Program-made: the position numbers and the translations under genes
Assembly: GCA_037074765.1 (NCBI GenBank)
Contig: JBAMDO010000570.1
Location: forward strand, 1 to 64,000
Length of the DNA: 64,000 nucleotides
Reading direction: 5' to 3'
DNA from: Mansonella perstans
Taxonomy: Eukaryota > Nematoda > Chromadorea > Rhabditida > Onchocercidae
Shown here: piece by piece, positions 39,325 to 51,283 of the stretch
Layout of the letters: each line of letters starts with the position of its first letter
Position numbering within the stretch: position 1 is the first letter of the stretch
The notes under the pieces: generated by a model
Told to the model about the DNA's origin: nothing
Seen by the model: the letters and a program-made list of their open reading frames with translations, nothing else
The model's database searches: none

Positions 39325-40400
39325 CCGAAGATCCTTGGAATTGCATGTGCCAAGCTCTGACTGAAATAGTTCTATGTAATTGTCTCTTAACTGATCAATT
39401 AGAACCGATTAAGCGTAAGCGTCTCCGTAAGGTTATCATTGGTTAAGATATCGCATGTAGTGCTCATTCTACTTCTTATTATCACTATTTTCAGGGTATT
39501 CAGAAATTAAGGTTTTCAGAAGTCAAAATCCAAATGGAAAGGTAGTATCAAACAAAATAACTCGTTATCTGTTTCAGCAATGATTTCAGTACATAATTCG
39601 ATTTATGAATGAAGTTTCACCTTCTCATTAGTTGCAAGATATATTTTTTCATTCAAAATTTACAATTGCAGTGTTTGTATAAGCTAATTGCGGTCGAAAT
39701 TTGAATTGCAAAGGATATTTATGTCAATGCCCATTTTATGCTTTTAGAGCTAAGCACAAAATTTCTTTTTAACTGATTCTATACGGAAAGCTTTGGTGTG
39801 GAATGGATTAGAAGTAAACTTTTCCGATGATTTCATCACCTGAGGACAAAAAATTAGATTCATTCATAAATGTTATTATCTTCAATTTAAATGCAAGAAT
39901 CTATTTCAATATGTCAAAATCGTTCTGATGTGATAGATTAGCAAATTAGCAAAATCGTAAGTTTTTGTTAAATATTGCCTTTTTTTTAGATTCGCAAAGG
40001 CAACAGCTTAGATTATAACATAATCTGCTTGAAATATGGCAAAGTTAACAACATACCTTACATTCCCCATCTGTTTTACTTCAAGCGAAATATGCAAGGG
40101 CCATCGGGACCAGCGGGATAGCCTTCAGGAAAACGCTGATGTCTCGATGTGTTAAAAAAATTAAAATAGTTTTTAAATTTATTTCTGGCGAAATTTAGTT
40201 TGTTCACTTTTCTTTTATTGACAGTTTTTTTTGAAAGGATTGAATTTGTGAATTTTTTCATCTTTCTGCTTTTGCTTGACTGGTGAAAATTGCAAATGTA
40301 ATAATGGCTGATAATTGAACAATCAAAAATTGAAAAGATATAGACATTGTTTTCTTAATTGATCAGTTATTTTGCTGTGTAGTTGTTTGCAAGTTTTTTT
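39325..40400 (+). repeat. Collagen-like gene unit C1
   Basis: First of a family of ~1.1-1.3 kb units. Shared upstream blocks are CTTGGAATTGCATGTGCCAA, TTCAGAAATTAAG-like sequence, CAGCAATGATTT, CGGAAAGCTTT and ATGGATTAGAAGTAAAC, then a splice-acceptor-like site, a start codon, a short secreted ORF and a shared 3' flank. C2 follows as a tandem copy. Confidence 0.85.
40036..40155 (+). pseudogene. Decayed collagen-like secreted protein gene (unit C1)
   Basis: The ATG opens a 39-residue frame with a short hydrophobic leader (MAKLTTYLTFPICF). The Gly-X-Y codons of the family (GGGCCATCGGGACCAGCGGGA) are now in another frame, so the product reads through as unrelated sequence. The upstream acceptor TTTTTAG at 39983-39989 is kept, 46 bases before the ATG. 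Most likely a frameshifted relic. Confidence 0.65.
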
Positions 40401-40629
40401 ATATGATAAAATATTGCTGTAGCTAATGAGAAAGTGAATTTTTATTGCAAACCGAATTATATCGGAATGCTGCTAAAATCATTGCTGCCAGTACTGAAAT
40501 AAAAATATGATGAAATCTAATTTTGTGTTCTTAGATGACGAAATCATCGGAATTGAAAAAGTTCTAATTCAGCTTTCCATAGAGAATCAATTAGAAAGAA
40601 ATTTTTTGTGCTATTTTCAATTATTACCT

Positions 40630-41925
40630 AAGGTCCTTGGAGTTGCATATGCCAAGTTCTGACTGAAATGATTCTGTGTAATTGTTCTTAATTGATTAAT
40701 CAGAAGCCATTAAACGGAAATGTCTTTGTAAACTTATCGTTGGTTAAGACTTCGATTGTGGTGTCATCCTACGTCACTCTACTTTTTCATCCCAAAAAAA
40801 CTTATCCTGCTTCTTATTATCACTATTAGACGGTTTTCAGAAATCAAAATCCAAACGGAAATAGTAGTATCAAACAAAATAAGTCGTTATTTTTCCACTC
40901 ATAATTTATCAGTTTCAGCAATGATTTTTGTATATAATTCGAATGAAGATTTATCTTCTCGTTAAAAATATATTTTTTCATTCAAAATTTGCCATTGCAG
41001 TTTGGATAAGTTAATTACGGTCAAAGTTTGAATTGCAAAGATATCTTTAATTATTTCAAAAGTAAGTATTCTAAATAATATTTGCTCTTCATAAACACGA
41101 TGTTTTAAAAGCAAAATAACTGTATGGTTAATTGTTAATCGACATTAATTTCGATGCTTATTTTATGCTTTTAGAGCTAAGTATAAAGCTTTTTCCTAAC
41201 TGATTCTGTACGGAAAGCTTTCCTGTGGAATGGATTAGAAGTAAACATTTTCGATTCCGATGATATTGTTATCCAAAAAGATTTCTTTGAAAATGGCATA
41301 AAATTTAATCCAATTATAAATGTTACTGTCGTAATTTTAAATACAAGAATCTCTCTGAATATGTCAAAATTGCTCTCATGTGATGTAATGGCAAATTATT
41401 TAAATCATATGCATTTGATAAAATCTGTATTTTTCGGAATCGGAAGGAGAACAGCTTAGATACAAAAACAATCGATTATAAAATATGGTTAAGCTAGCAG
41501 TATACCTTGCATTCATCATCTACTGTGTTCCAACCGAAATCATTGAAGAGCTAGCGGGACCGCCAGAAGCACGGGGACAACCGGAACCACCGCGACCGTC
41601 GGGATCACCGAACCAATCGGGGCCACGGGTGCCATCGACAACACCAAGACAAAGCGCTTTATTAAGACTCTGATATCTCGTATGTTGACTGAAATTTCTC
41701 TAAATTTAATTTTGGCAAAACTTAGTTTGTTCGCTTTTCTTTTATTGATAATTTTTGTGAAACGATTAAATTTGCAAACTTTTTTATCCTCTCGCTTTTG
41801 CTAGATTGATGAAAATTGCAAATATGATAATGGCTGGTAATTAAACATTCAAAAATTGATAAGGTAAAGATTAATTGTTTTGTTAGTTGATCAGTTATTC
41901 TGCTGTGTAATTGTTTGCTGCTGTT
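40630..41925 (+). repeat. Collagen-like gene unit C2 (tandem copy of C1)
   Basis: Aligns with C1 over its promoter, ORF and 3' flank. About 150 extra bases near 41050-41160 lengthen the period from about 1300 (upstream end) to 1449 (start codons). Confidence 0.85.
41485..41673 (+). CDS. Small secreted protein with degenerate Gly-X-Y region (unit C2), 62 aa
   Basis: Leader MVKLAVYLAFIIYC resembles the leaders of the other units. The remainder is Pro-rich and keeps X-Y residues of a collagen triplet register (GPP, GQP, GSP, GPR). Several triplets have lost Gly: Glu, Arg, Asn, Val or Thr now occupies the first position. The frame is open to a stop. The acceptor upstream reads TTTTCGG where sister copies have CAG or TAG, so mRNA maturation may be lost. 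It may be a dying gene or one free of triple-helix constraint. Function unknown. Confidence 0.5.
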   Translation: MVKLAVYLAFIIYCVPTEIIEELAGPPEARGQPEPPRPSGSPNQSGPRVPSTTPRQSALLRL

Positions 41926-44914
41926 GATGTCAGATAAAGTTCTTTGGTGGTATTCGAAATTACACCTTATGTGATAAAATTTTATGGAACGATGAATTTA
42001 AATTCAAATTTGAAAATTATTTAAATTTTTTTGTTTCTTTTATTCTGTACATTTACCATTATTTGAACAATAATAATAATTACAAGCAGTGATCAGTAAA
42101 CTGAAAAAAATTTAAAGGCCAATATAAGTTATAGTGGTAGATGACAATGATAATAATTATAGTAGTGGAGACAACAGCATGATTTGTGAACTTTCTTTTT
42201 CTGCCCGCTACTGATGAATTAGTGAAAGGTGCAAATGTAATAATGGTTGATAATTGCTAATATTGTGAGAAAAAAATAGAACGATGGATTGATAAAGTGT
42301 GATAATGCAATGTTTAATTGATATTTCACTGTTTCGTGGCTCTCATTTTAGAAATTAGGAGGTTATTTGTCTATCCACTAAATCATGCAATTGTTCAGAG
42401 GACAAAAATAAGGAAGCGCAGTATATTTAAACAAAAAATCTTTTGTTTTATATGTAATCCTTTGTTTTGTATTCTTCCTCCTTTAAATTTCGTAAATCAG
42501 TAAAAATTTTATGCAAAAAAAAACATAAATTTAAGATCTTAAAAATTTATTAAATGAATTTAACTTTCAATTATTTACTATTCATTTCCTTTTTAAATAA
42601 TTTTTTTCAAGATTTATAAGAGAAAAAAAATTTGAAAATTGAAAGAAATTGAAAGAAACAATAAACGATTTCCTGGCATTTCAGATTTTGTTTTAATCAA
42701 ATAGCTAAAATGCTTGAACCATAATATGATTTCTTGAAATAAATTGATTTTCTTCAATTCTCTACCTAAATGTGAGATAGATTTTTTAGATAATGTTGTT
42801 ATATCGAAATTGTCGGAAATCCAACTTCTTCCCTTTTTTCAATCATAATTCATTATAAAATTCGTTTTGGAGAGCTTTGAGAACAAATTTGTACCATTAT
42901 TATTACTATTTTTATAAGTAATACATTAATACTACTAACAATTAATACTCACTGTTATACTAGTACTAATAATATTAATACTAATATTCATTTTTGTATT
43001 ATTATTTTATTTATAAACTTATCAGTTGCCATCTTACTGTTAATTTTATCGCTGTTATTAACCCCGATATTGTAATTTTTGTATACTTTATTGCTGTCAT
43101 TATTTATTAATAAATGCCTCTTAGTATATAGCTATAATCCACTTAGTATATTATAATGCAATGTAAGTTTTTCAAGTTATTTAAGATTTTTTTCTGATAT
43201 TGATAATGTATGGCGATATTAATAATTTATTGAGAATATATATATACGGTATACACATTTATTGATAATATGCGCAAGTTTAACCGAACAATTGAGTTGT
43301 AAACATTTGGAATTCAAATTAATAGAATATCAGTTTAGGAAAGAAAAAATTTTATGGACACGTTGTGAATTATTTACGGATTCTTTTATTAGTTGTTTAT
43401 TTTTTCATATCTATCATTAAAACTGATTAATAATTAATATGCTTGTTCAGGTATATTTAACAGCTGCTTATTTAATTATTTTGGAACCAATTTAAAAAAT
43501 TACACTTAAATGCTTTAATACAGTGAATTTTTTCGTTATCGCAAGTATATGTAATTTCCCTTCTTTTTTTTTTTTGTAAAATCTCGCCTGATTTGCAAAA
43601 TTTAAGGGGAAAAGAAGCAAAAGGAACAAAAAATTAAAAATTAAATCACTAATAAGCACCTGATGTTGAAATATTTAATTTAAATGTTTATTCACTGTTG
43701 TTCTGTCTGTCATTGTTGTTGTTCGTGTTTTTGTTCGAAAATGATACCATTGAATATGTATTATTTGTTAGTGTAAACAAAACCGAAAACTTTCTATTAA
43801 AATAAACATATGCAAAAACAGATTAATGGACAAAAAATCAGTTAATTGAAAAAGTGTTAATTATTCATGGAGCGTTCAAAGCACTTTTACTTTGGTCTTG
43901 AGCTTTTTTGAGCATTTAAATTAATTTCTTTTCCTTTCATTTTTTTCTGTGGAATGCAACGCTTTTCTTATTTCAAATGAATCTTCAACTTAAAGTGCCT
44001 TTTTTTTAAAGTGAAACAATTATTAATTACAAGTAATTGATTTGTCTATATTTACTCGTTAGCTTATGTCTCCTTTTTACAAATTACGAATCGTTGCAAT
44101 ATTTGAAATTTGAAATTATTTCATATTGAAATAAGTTTTTATGCAGCTCAGATCACATAGTATTTATTTCAAAATTGTTATAGTATTGATTTCTACAGTG
44201 ATTTTATTAAGAAATTCTTAGTTCTTTTCATTTGTTTTCAATGAAAACAAAGTGAGAAAAAAAACATCACGCAAGAAGAGATTCGTTGATCGATCGATCC
44301 ATTCATTTATCAGCCAAATCTTTAAATTTTTACAATATTTTGTCAAAATATTCATTAGTTACAAAAATTTTTTTCAGATATCCCTTAGTTAATGTTTTCG
44401 TCTTAGCTTTGCAATCAAAGATTATGGCAAGCAAAAAATAAATCATAATATACGTATTGTTGATTAATGTAAACAAAACCGAAAATTGTTTAGCAGAATA
44501 AACAAAGCAAAAATTTTTTCTCTTGGATGTAAACAAAATTCTTCAAATTCAATTTTAAATTTAATTATAATCAAAAATTATGTATATATATATATATATA
44601 TATATATGCATTCGAAAAATAAATAAAACGCTTGATAGCGCAAATTTATTTTCAAAGATATTTCATTTTAGGTAATCATGTTCAAACATTTTAGTTACTT
44701 GATTAAAACAAAGTGCTCGAATTCCGAAAAAACTTTATTGTCCCTTTATATTTTCTGAAAAATTTTGCTTTTATGTTTTTTTTTGTTGTTTTTTCAATAC
44801 TGTCCTAATTAGTGTCAATTAGCACTGAAGTTTTTAAAAAAAACAAAGAGAAATATTGAAATGCAAACTTGGAATGTTGGAACATTGATATACCTTCAAT
44901 ACTATTCGAATCAG
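41926..44914. other. No gene recognised
   Basis: About 3 kb of AT-rich DNA with ATT/ATA-rich low-complexity stretches around 42890-43090. No coding exon could be supported. Confidence 0.5.
44583..44608. repeat. (TA)n microsatellite
   Basis: Uninterrupted TA dinucleotides, about 13 units. Confidence 0.95.
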
Positions 44915-45048
44915 TGTCAATTAGCATTGAAGTTTACTCGGTCAAATACTGTTTTTACTAAAAATACTTCAATAGAATGCAAGAGAGAGGATTTTTAGAT
45001 CCTGCTTCGTTTAACTGTTAAACGAAACAAAAAAAATGATATACGTAC

Positions 45049-45124
45049 CTGCTACAACCACTTCTTGGTCACGATCACGGCCACAATAGATGACGAGAGC
45101 AAGGTATACCAATGATTTCAGCAT
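45049..45124 (-). CDS. First exon of a small secreted protein (unit B1), partial
   Basis: ATG plus 25 codons: MLKSLVYLALVIYCG then a charged stretch, ending at a good donor GCAG|GTACGT in phase 1. The leader matches the B2 and C leaders (Lys-x-x-x-Tyr-Leu-Ala-Leu-Val-Ile). An acceptor-like TTTTTTAG lies 26 bases upstream of the ATG, consistent with trans-splicing or a 5' UTR exon. The second exon was not identified. Confidence 0.5.
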
Positions 45125-45391
45125 ACTAATTGTCGATTGTCGTACAATTTCTAAAAAACATATTTTATTTCTTCGCAAGCACCTGTGAATTTATCGAACT
45201 CATGCTGACAATTCATTTTAATACAATGAATTAGTTCTCGAATAGAATAATTAATGGAGAGTAAGTTGAAGCTGTATCAACAGAGAACGAAGTTTAGCAT
45301 AGTCTACAAAAACTTCCTCAAAAATCACAGGAACTTGTAAGATTGTCAAGGTATGTACTAATATGGGTGTTGAAAATGCTGCTACAGCCGC

Positions 45392-45473
45392 TTGGCTCAT
45401 TTATTGTTTTACTGTTTTTTTTATTGGCTCATTTATTGTTTTACTCATTTATTGGCTCATTTATTGTTTTACT
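45392..45473. repeat. Short tandem repeat inside unit B1
   Basis: TTGGCTCATTTATTGTTTTA occurs three times with short spacers. It is absent from the aligned B2 and B3 units. Confidence 0.9.
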
Positions 45474-46631
45474 TAAAGAGTCTACAAGAACTTCCTCAAG
45501 TGTTGATAATAAAACAATGGCGGATGACCTGAAAGCAGCGCTTTTATACATCCGAAACAGAATTGCTGATTGCAGCCAATTTAACAACTATAAACGTATT
45601 TAAACCATTTATGCTTTGCTTTGTTATTCTCGAATTGAATGGAAGACGAATTAATTGAGTAAGACAGTTTAGAGAGAAATGTTTAGAGAGAAAAATCCTT
45701 TTGTTTTATTCTCTATCAACAACAATTTATCGGTCAATTTCGTCAAATTTTGAGTTTCTTTTAACTTAAAACTTAAAGTTTTTTTTTTACCCAACTTTTA
45801 ATTTAAAGTTAGCTTCGCATTTACATCCACAACAAATATTTTACTATTCTAGAGAGGTTAAGAGATGATTTTGGAACGTAAGTGCATATGAGAAGTCCAT
45901 TGAATCTTCGCGATATCTTGTACATAAATATTTCATTAGAACGTCATATTCATGTTTCTTGCTTTTTCAATATGGAAGAAATTTAATTAATGCGAAGCTA
46001 ACTTGGAACAGAAATGAATCCATATCAAACAAACTAATCTATTATTTCTTTCATGTCATGAATTTTTTAATTTTAGCTGTAATTTCAGCAGGCTTTCAGC
46101 ATGTAAGTTATCTACCAGACATTTACGGAGTTCATGAATAAAATCGCTGGTTTTGCTGTCTTGAGAAATTCAGAGAATAGGACCAAATTGATCGCAACAA
46201 AACCGTCAATCAATTATACTGCAAATTGCTGGCTAAATAAGCAGTGTTAAGTTGTTGAGCATTGCTAAGGAGTACTCGATGAGAACATATAGCAGCTTTG
46301 ATGTCTTTGTTTCAAATGTGATGGGCTCAAATGAATACTAATGATATTTGTTGAGCATTCCGAAGGAGACTGGATGATTCAATCAAGAAATTTTTGATTA
46401 CTATGTTTCAATATTTCAAGGGAATAGTCCGTTAGTTCTTTTTTTTTGATGTTTTGATTTTGTTTGTCGTTTCTTTCTTTTCATACCAAAAAAAATGATA
46501 AAGGTTTGAGAAGCTTGAATTTTATCATTTTTTTCTAACCGTTTTTCTTTATTTTTTCCTAAATTTTTTTTCCAAACTCCACATGTTAGCTGCGGAATTT
46601 GTGCATTAAAGAAAGCAAAGTATCTTCCTTT

Positions 46632-46760
46632 TGTTGGGGTATAACGCCGAGTGAGGCACCCAGCAGTAAGTAAGGCTATATAAGAGAGCCATTTCCTTTC
46701 TGTTTTGGCAGAGGAATGTATCTAACAAAATCATTAAATTCAAGCTATCGTTTTTTCCCT
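46632..46760 (+). mobile_element. Possible LTR-like fragment
   Basis: A GC-richer patch starts TGTTGGGGTATAACGCCGAG, then TGAGGCACC, and has a TATATAAGAG box 45 bases on. Its start resembles the start of the block at 21292 (TGTT, GCCG, TGAG, GGCAC in order). No element coding sequence is visible. An LTR or promoter fragment is an inference. Confidence 0.25.
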
Positions 46761-47526
46761 GAATCATATTTAATTCTTATTCTCACTCGATTTTTGAAAT
46801 TTTATGTGGAAGTAATAATCTTCCATTCTGCTAACTTTTCTAGCCATTTTTTTCCTTAGGTCGGATTGGATTTACCGCAAGAAACTCAAACTGAAATGAT
46901 GGAAAAGTTTAAAAGGATAAGGGGATTTAAAAGGGAGATTTAAAAGAAAGTAATCCTTATAATCTGCTCATCGATGCAGATGTGATCAATCTTTATTACT
47001 TGCACAAATTATAGTTTTTTAATATAACTTTACGAACTCAAGCACGTTTCTCACGATTGGCAACGGTTTCTCCTCCAAGGTAAACAATCTTCCATCTTCC
47101 ATAATGTTACAGTTCGACTGTGTTACTGCAATAATAGTTTAGAAATAATTAAATAAGTTGAAAGAAGCTAATGAATGAAAGCAAAAAGAATTATAGAATT
47201 AAAAATGATTAAAAATCAGTAGAAAAATGCCAGAAAGTCAATTCTGCATGAAATGAACATACCTTCTTCTACTTTTATTGTCGCCAATCGGCTATTTTTC
47301 CATAAGCTGCCGTTTTTATGATCACTGCCAATTTCCGTTGCTGAAATAATTGTCAGAGATCATCTAGTTAAAATAAGGGAACAAAGAGGACCTTTATGTG
47401 GTTTTTTATTTCATAAATAAAAGTCATTTGAAATTCTATTGTCTACTTTCTTCGAATCTTCTTCCTGTAAAGGAATAAGTAATAAAGCAGCTTCTGTTGT
47501 CTGACCAGAAAATTCAATGGAATTAA

Positions 47527-48200
47527 TAGCATTGAAATTTATTAGGTCAAATACGGTTTTACTAGAAATACTTCAAACAAAGAATAGAATGATGTAAAAT
47601 GCAAGAGAATAATTTCCAGATTCCTATTTCATTTGTGAACTAACAGAAATGGTATAAAAAAGTTAGTGCACCTCCCAATCCAAACAAGTTTAGCAGGTTT
47701 TCTCTGGTATTTTCTTTGAGACTGCTACAGCAGATGACAAGAGCAAGATACACCAACAATTTAACCATAATTGAGTCGGTTGCTGTAGAATTTCTGAAAT
47801 ACAGACTCTATTTCTGTAAATTTATCGATCTCATTCTCACTATTCATTTTAATATAATGGACGCTTAAACAGAATAACTGATGGAGAATAAGTTGAAGTT
47901 GTATCAACACAGAAGTTTAGTACACAACTGAAAGCAGAGAGTCTACGAGAACTTTCTCAAACGTTGAAAATAAAATAATAGCAAAGACTTAAAAGTAGCG
48001 TTTTTATATATTTGAAAACGGAATTGCTGAGTGTAGTCACAGTTATAAACGAGTTTAAACCGTTGACGTTTTCTTGTTCTGCTTTGGTATTCTCGAGTTG
48101 AATAGAAGATGAATTAATTAAGTAAGGAAGTAAGAAAGAAAGAGGTGATCCAGTTATTTTATCCTTCAGCAATAACAATTTATCTCTCAATTTTGTTAAA
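47527..48200 (-). repeat. B-family gene unit, copy B2
   Basis: Second copy of the unit described for B1, same orientation, lacking the internal TTGGCTCATT repeat. Confidence 0.75.
47640..47768 (-). CDS. Small secreted protein (unit B2), 42 aa ORF
   Basis: Leader MVKLLVYLALVICC then SSLKENTRENLL and a short hydrophobic end. The frame runs to a TAG, but a donor-like GGAG|GTGCAC lies within it, so the true protein may be spliced like B1. TATTTCAG lies 25 bases before the ATG. Secretion is inferred from the leader; function unknown. Confidence 0.45.
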   Translation of the reverse strand: MVKLLVYLALVICCSSLKENTRENLLNLFGLGGALTFLYHFC

Positions 48201-48579
48201 CTTTAAGTTCCTTTACAAAGTGACTTCCAGTTTTTGCTTTACACAATTTAATATTCAAGATTCTCTTTGTATCAATTTTTTATCACAGAATCTGTGCTGT
48301 GATATTAATTAAAGTTACAAATATATAACCAAAGCTCGGTAATTTAAAAACTGGGAAAACAGAAAATCCAATATTAAATTATCTGAAGCAAAAAATGGAA
48401 ACTTTTGTAACAAACTTTAAAAGATTTAAATCATTCTGAAAGGAAACTTCAAGTTTGCTGGGATTGGCTAATAAATTGATACCACTGGAGATTAATATAA
48501 ATGAACGACTTTATTTTTTTCGTTACTTGTGTTATTCAGTAATTCTTCGTCCATTCAAGAAATAGGAAAACACAACAAA

Positions 48580-49004
48580 TGTCAGCGGTTTAAACAAAAT
48601 AGTCAAACTGGCTATATACAGCAATTCCGTTTCCGATGTATAAAAGCGCTATTTTTAGGTCATCCACCATTAATTTATTATCAACGTTTGAGAAAGTTCT
48701 CGTGACTCTGTGTTTTCAGTTGTATGCTAAATTTCTGTGTTGATAGAACTTCAATTTATTCTCCACCAATTATTCTGTTCAAGAGTCCATTGTATTAAAA
48801 TGAATTGTGAGAATGAGATTGATAAATTCATGGAATGCCGGCGAAGGAATGAAATCCATACTTCTGGAGCCACACACAACCGATATCAATATGATAAAAA
48901 TGTTAGTGTATCTTCCTTTTGTTTGCATTTATGATCAAATTGAGCAGATTAGAGGGGTTATAACAGAAACCAGAAAAAGGAAACAAAAATTTTATAATTC
49001 GTAA
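48580..49004 (+). repeat. B-family gene unit, copy B3 (inverted)
   Basis: Reverse-complement copy of the B1/B2 upstream region, so B2 and B3 form a head-to-head inverted pair about 400 bases apart. Confidence 0.75.
48891..49004 (+). pseudogene. Degraded small secreted protein (unit B3), 37 aa ORF
   Basis: MIKMLVYLPFVCIY aligns with the B2 leader but Ala-Leu-Val is changed to Pro-Phe-Val. The tail is Lys/Arg-rich and includes ETRKRKQK, also found encoded at 63076-63115 on the minus strand. No clear acceptor remains upstream. Probably a relic. Confidence 0.45.
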
Positions 49005-49429
49005 TAAATAAAACTTAAAAACAAAAAACATAATTATAAAAGAAACAAAAGGACGTACCAAAAACAAAACATAAAAAATAAAATAATAACAAGTACCAAT
49101 ATCTACCTAGCGAACATAACTTAACAAACAAATCGAAAGCATAATTAACTCATAAAAGACATAAATCGTAACAAATCATCCAGATAAAAACAAAAATTTC
49201 TAAAAAAACAGCAAAGATTACAAATTTTATTTCATAGCAGAACGCATAACAGAGCCAACTTGAACTAGCTTTATCCATTCAACTGCTTACATATCCGAGC
49301 ACAGCAAAAAATGTTTCGGAAATAGGCGAGGAGATTATATTTGATTCTGATTACAAAAAATTCGGAATAATTTGTAAGCTTAAATCTCTTAAACGAATTA
49401 TAGGGAATAATTATGCCTCTTTCGTTGAG
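49005..49429. other. No gene recognised
   Basis: A-rich interval between units B3 and C3, without supported coding sequence. Confidence 0.5.
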
Positions 49430-49516
49430 GAAAATGCTCGGAGTTTGGTTAGAAAAATGACCTAAGCATCCTGGGAGTTGTATGTGCCAAGTTTTGAGCG
49501 AAATGGTTCATAGTAA

Positions 49517-49693
49517 TTTGTCTCTTAAAATTGATTAATTAGAATACGGAGCGAAAACGTTTTTGGAAACCTGTCGTCGATTGAGGTTTCCAATCTGTTA
49601 TTCATCTTATTACCATTTCAGTATTGGCAGGCTTTTCAGAAATCAAAATCCGTTTTCGCTCCGTATTCTAATTAATCAATTTTAAGAGACAAA
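49517..49693. repeat. Perfect 43-bp inverted repeat with 91-bp spacer
   Basis: Arms 49517-49559 and 49651-49693 are exact reverse complements. The left arm matches sequence native to this place in C1, C2 and C4. The right arm replaces the usual CCAAACGGAAATAGTAG context seen in the sister units. Confidence 0.95.
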
Positions 49694-50307
49694 AACAGAA
49701 TTGTATTATCAAACAATATAACTTATTATTTCTCAGCTCACAGTTTACACTTTCAGCAATGATTTTAACGGCATTCCAGTACAATTCGATTTACGGATAA
49801 AAATTCATTTTCTCATTAGTTACAGCAACATTTTGTCACATGAAATTTGCCATTCCATTGTTTCGATAAATTGATTATCGTCAAAATTGCAATTGCAAAG
49901 ACAACAGAAAAAGAAATTTGGCTTTAGTTCTTTCAAAAGCAATCAATCTGAAAAATGGTTATTTTTACTAATATATTGCTTTGGAATTAAAATAAATCTT
50001 TAGTTGATGTACCGTTTTTTAATCGAGATTGATCTCAACGCTTACGAAAATTTCAGAACTAAGGAAAAAACTTCTTTTAAACTAATTCTACAGAAAAGCT
50101 TTGCAAAGGATCAGAAGTAAACCTTTCCAATTCCAACGATTTTATCAACCAGAAAGAATCCTTCGAAAACAACATAAAACTAGATTCATTCATAAATGAT
50201 GTTTTTCTCATTTTAAATTATTAAAATTATAATGTATTCGGTAAAATCTGCCTTTTTTCAGAATTGGAAAAGCAGCAGCTTAGATTTCAATATAATCGAT
50301 TTGATAT

Positions 50308-50468
50308 ATGGTAAAATTAACAATGTATTTTGCACCTCATCTGCTGTTCTCCAAGTAAAGATCAAGGTAGAGGACCATGAGAATTACCTAGTCCAACGGG
50401 TCAACCAGTCGGACTTCAGGAAGCCAGGAGCACCGGGAGTACGAGGACCTCTGGAGCCAATGGTATAA
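50308..50468 (+). pseudogene. Broken collagen-like secreted protein gene (unit C3)
   Basis: The leader MVKLTMYFAPHLLFSK meets a stop after 16 codons. Downstream Gly-X-Y codons (GGTCAACCAGTCGGACTTCA and CCAGGAGCACCGGGAGTACG) persist in two different frames and end at ATGGTATAA. The upstream acceptor TTTTTTCAG at 50251-50259 is intact, so transcripts may still form, but the protein is disrupted. Confidence 0.75.
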
Positions 50469-51283
50469 AATAAAAATGATATTGATTATAACAGTGAAGA
50501 TAGCGAAAGCACTAATGGAAAAGTTCCACTCCAAAGTTTTGCTGACAAAAATTTTGAATTTATTTAGTGCCAACGAAAGCAATGAAATATCAGTTGTTCG
50601 TAAGCAATCTTATTTTCATTCTTTTTGCTTTCAATAAAAATCTTGCAAAAAAAGAAAATTAAGAAAATCTTGTGAAAAAATTCACTACATTGATGCATTT
50701 AAGTGTAATTTTTAAAATTGGTTTGGAAATAATTAAATAACCAACAATAAAAGTAATTGTTAATAAGTCACAAATTTGTCATAAAATATTTTGTTTACCT
50801 GAAATGATATCATTGTTGTTATTTTGAATTCAAATTGTTTACAGGTCAATTTTTGGGCTAAACTTGCTTAACTGATCAATGTCAAATTCGAATTTAATAA
50901 TTTAAAAAGCAATTTAAAATTGATAATGTTCCATAATAACAAATTCTAAATAATTTAGAAAATTTATTTTGCTTAATAATATGTTATGAAAACAACATAA
51001 AGAATGATACTGTTAAGGTTAATGACAACTTGAAATTTATAATATCAACAATAAGATAATAACATTAGTTGTAAAAATAACAATAATGATAATCACGCAT
51101 TGATAGTTACGATAATATCAATGAAAACATTAATTGATTTAATTATCTCTTTTAAGTGCTGGTGATCAGCTTATCCCTGCAGTCCCGGCAATCCTGGTAA
51201 CTCTGGTGGTCCCGGCAGTCCTCGTGGTCCTATTGGTCCCGGTAATCCTGGCGCTCCCATTGGTCCAGGTGGTCCACGCTGTG
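50420..51283. repeat. Segmental duplication, left copy
   Basis: Nearly identical in direct orientation to 63138-64000, offset about 12717 bases. It covers the end of the C3 pseudogene, the spacer and most of the minus-strand C4 gene. The right copy is cut by the window end. Confidence 0.95.

Larger units (their letters stand above)
44915..45800 (-). repeat. B-family gene unit, copy B1
   Basis: Aligns in the same orientation with B2 (47527-48200) and inverted with the upstream part of B3 (48580-49004). Shared blocks include AATTCATTTTAATA, CAGAATTGCTGA, CTTCCTCAA or CTTTCTCAA and TATTCTCGA. Confidence 0.75.
49430..50670 (+). repeat. Collagen-like gene unit C3
   Basis: Third copy of the C unit. 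It keeps the promoter blocks and has an AATAAA signal near 50632 followed by an A-rich stretch. It carries the 43-bp inverted repeat at 49517-49693. Confidence 0.8.

Noticed and set aside
40076..40261. Minus-strand open frame over the C1 relic
   Set aside because: Antisense of Gly-X-Y codons and flank; Pro-rich reading is a by-product of GGN codons.
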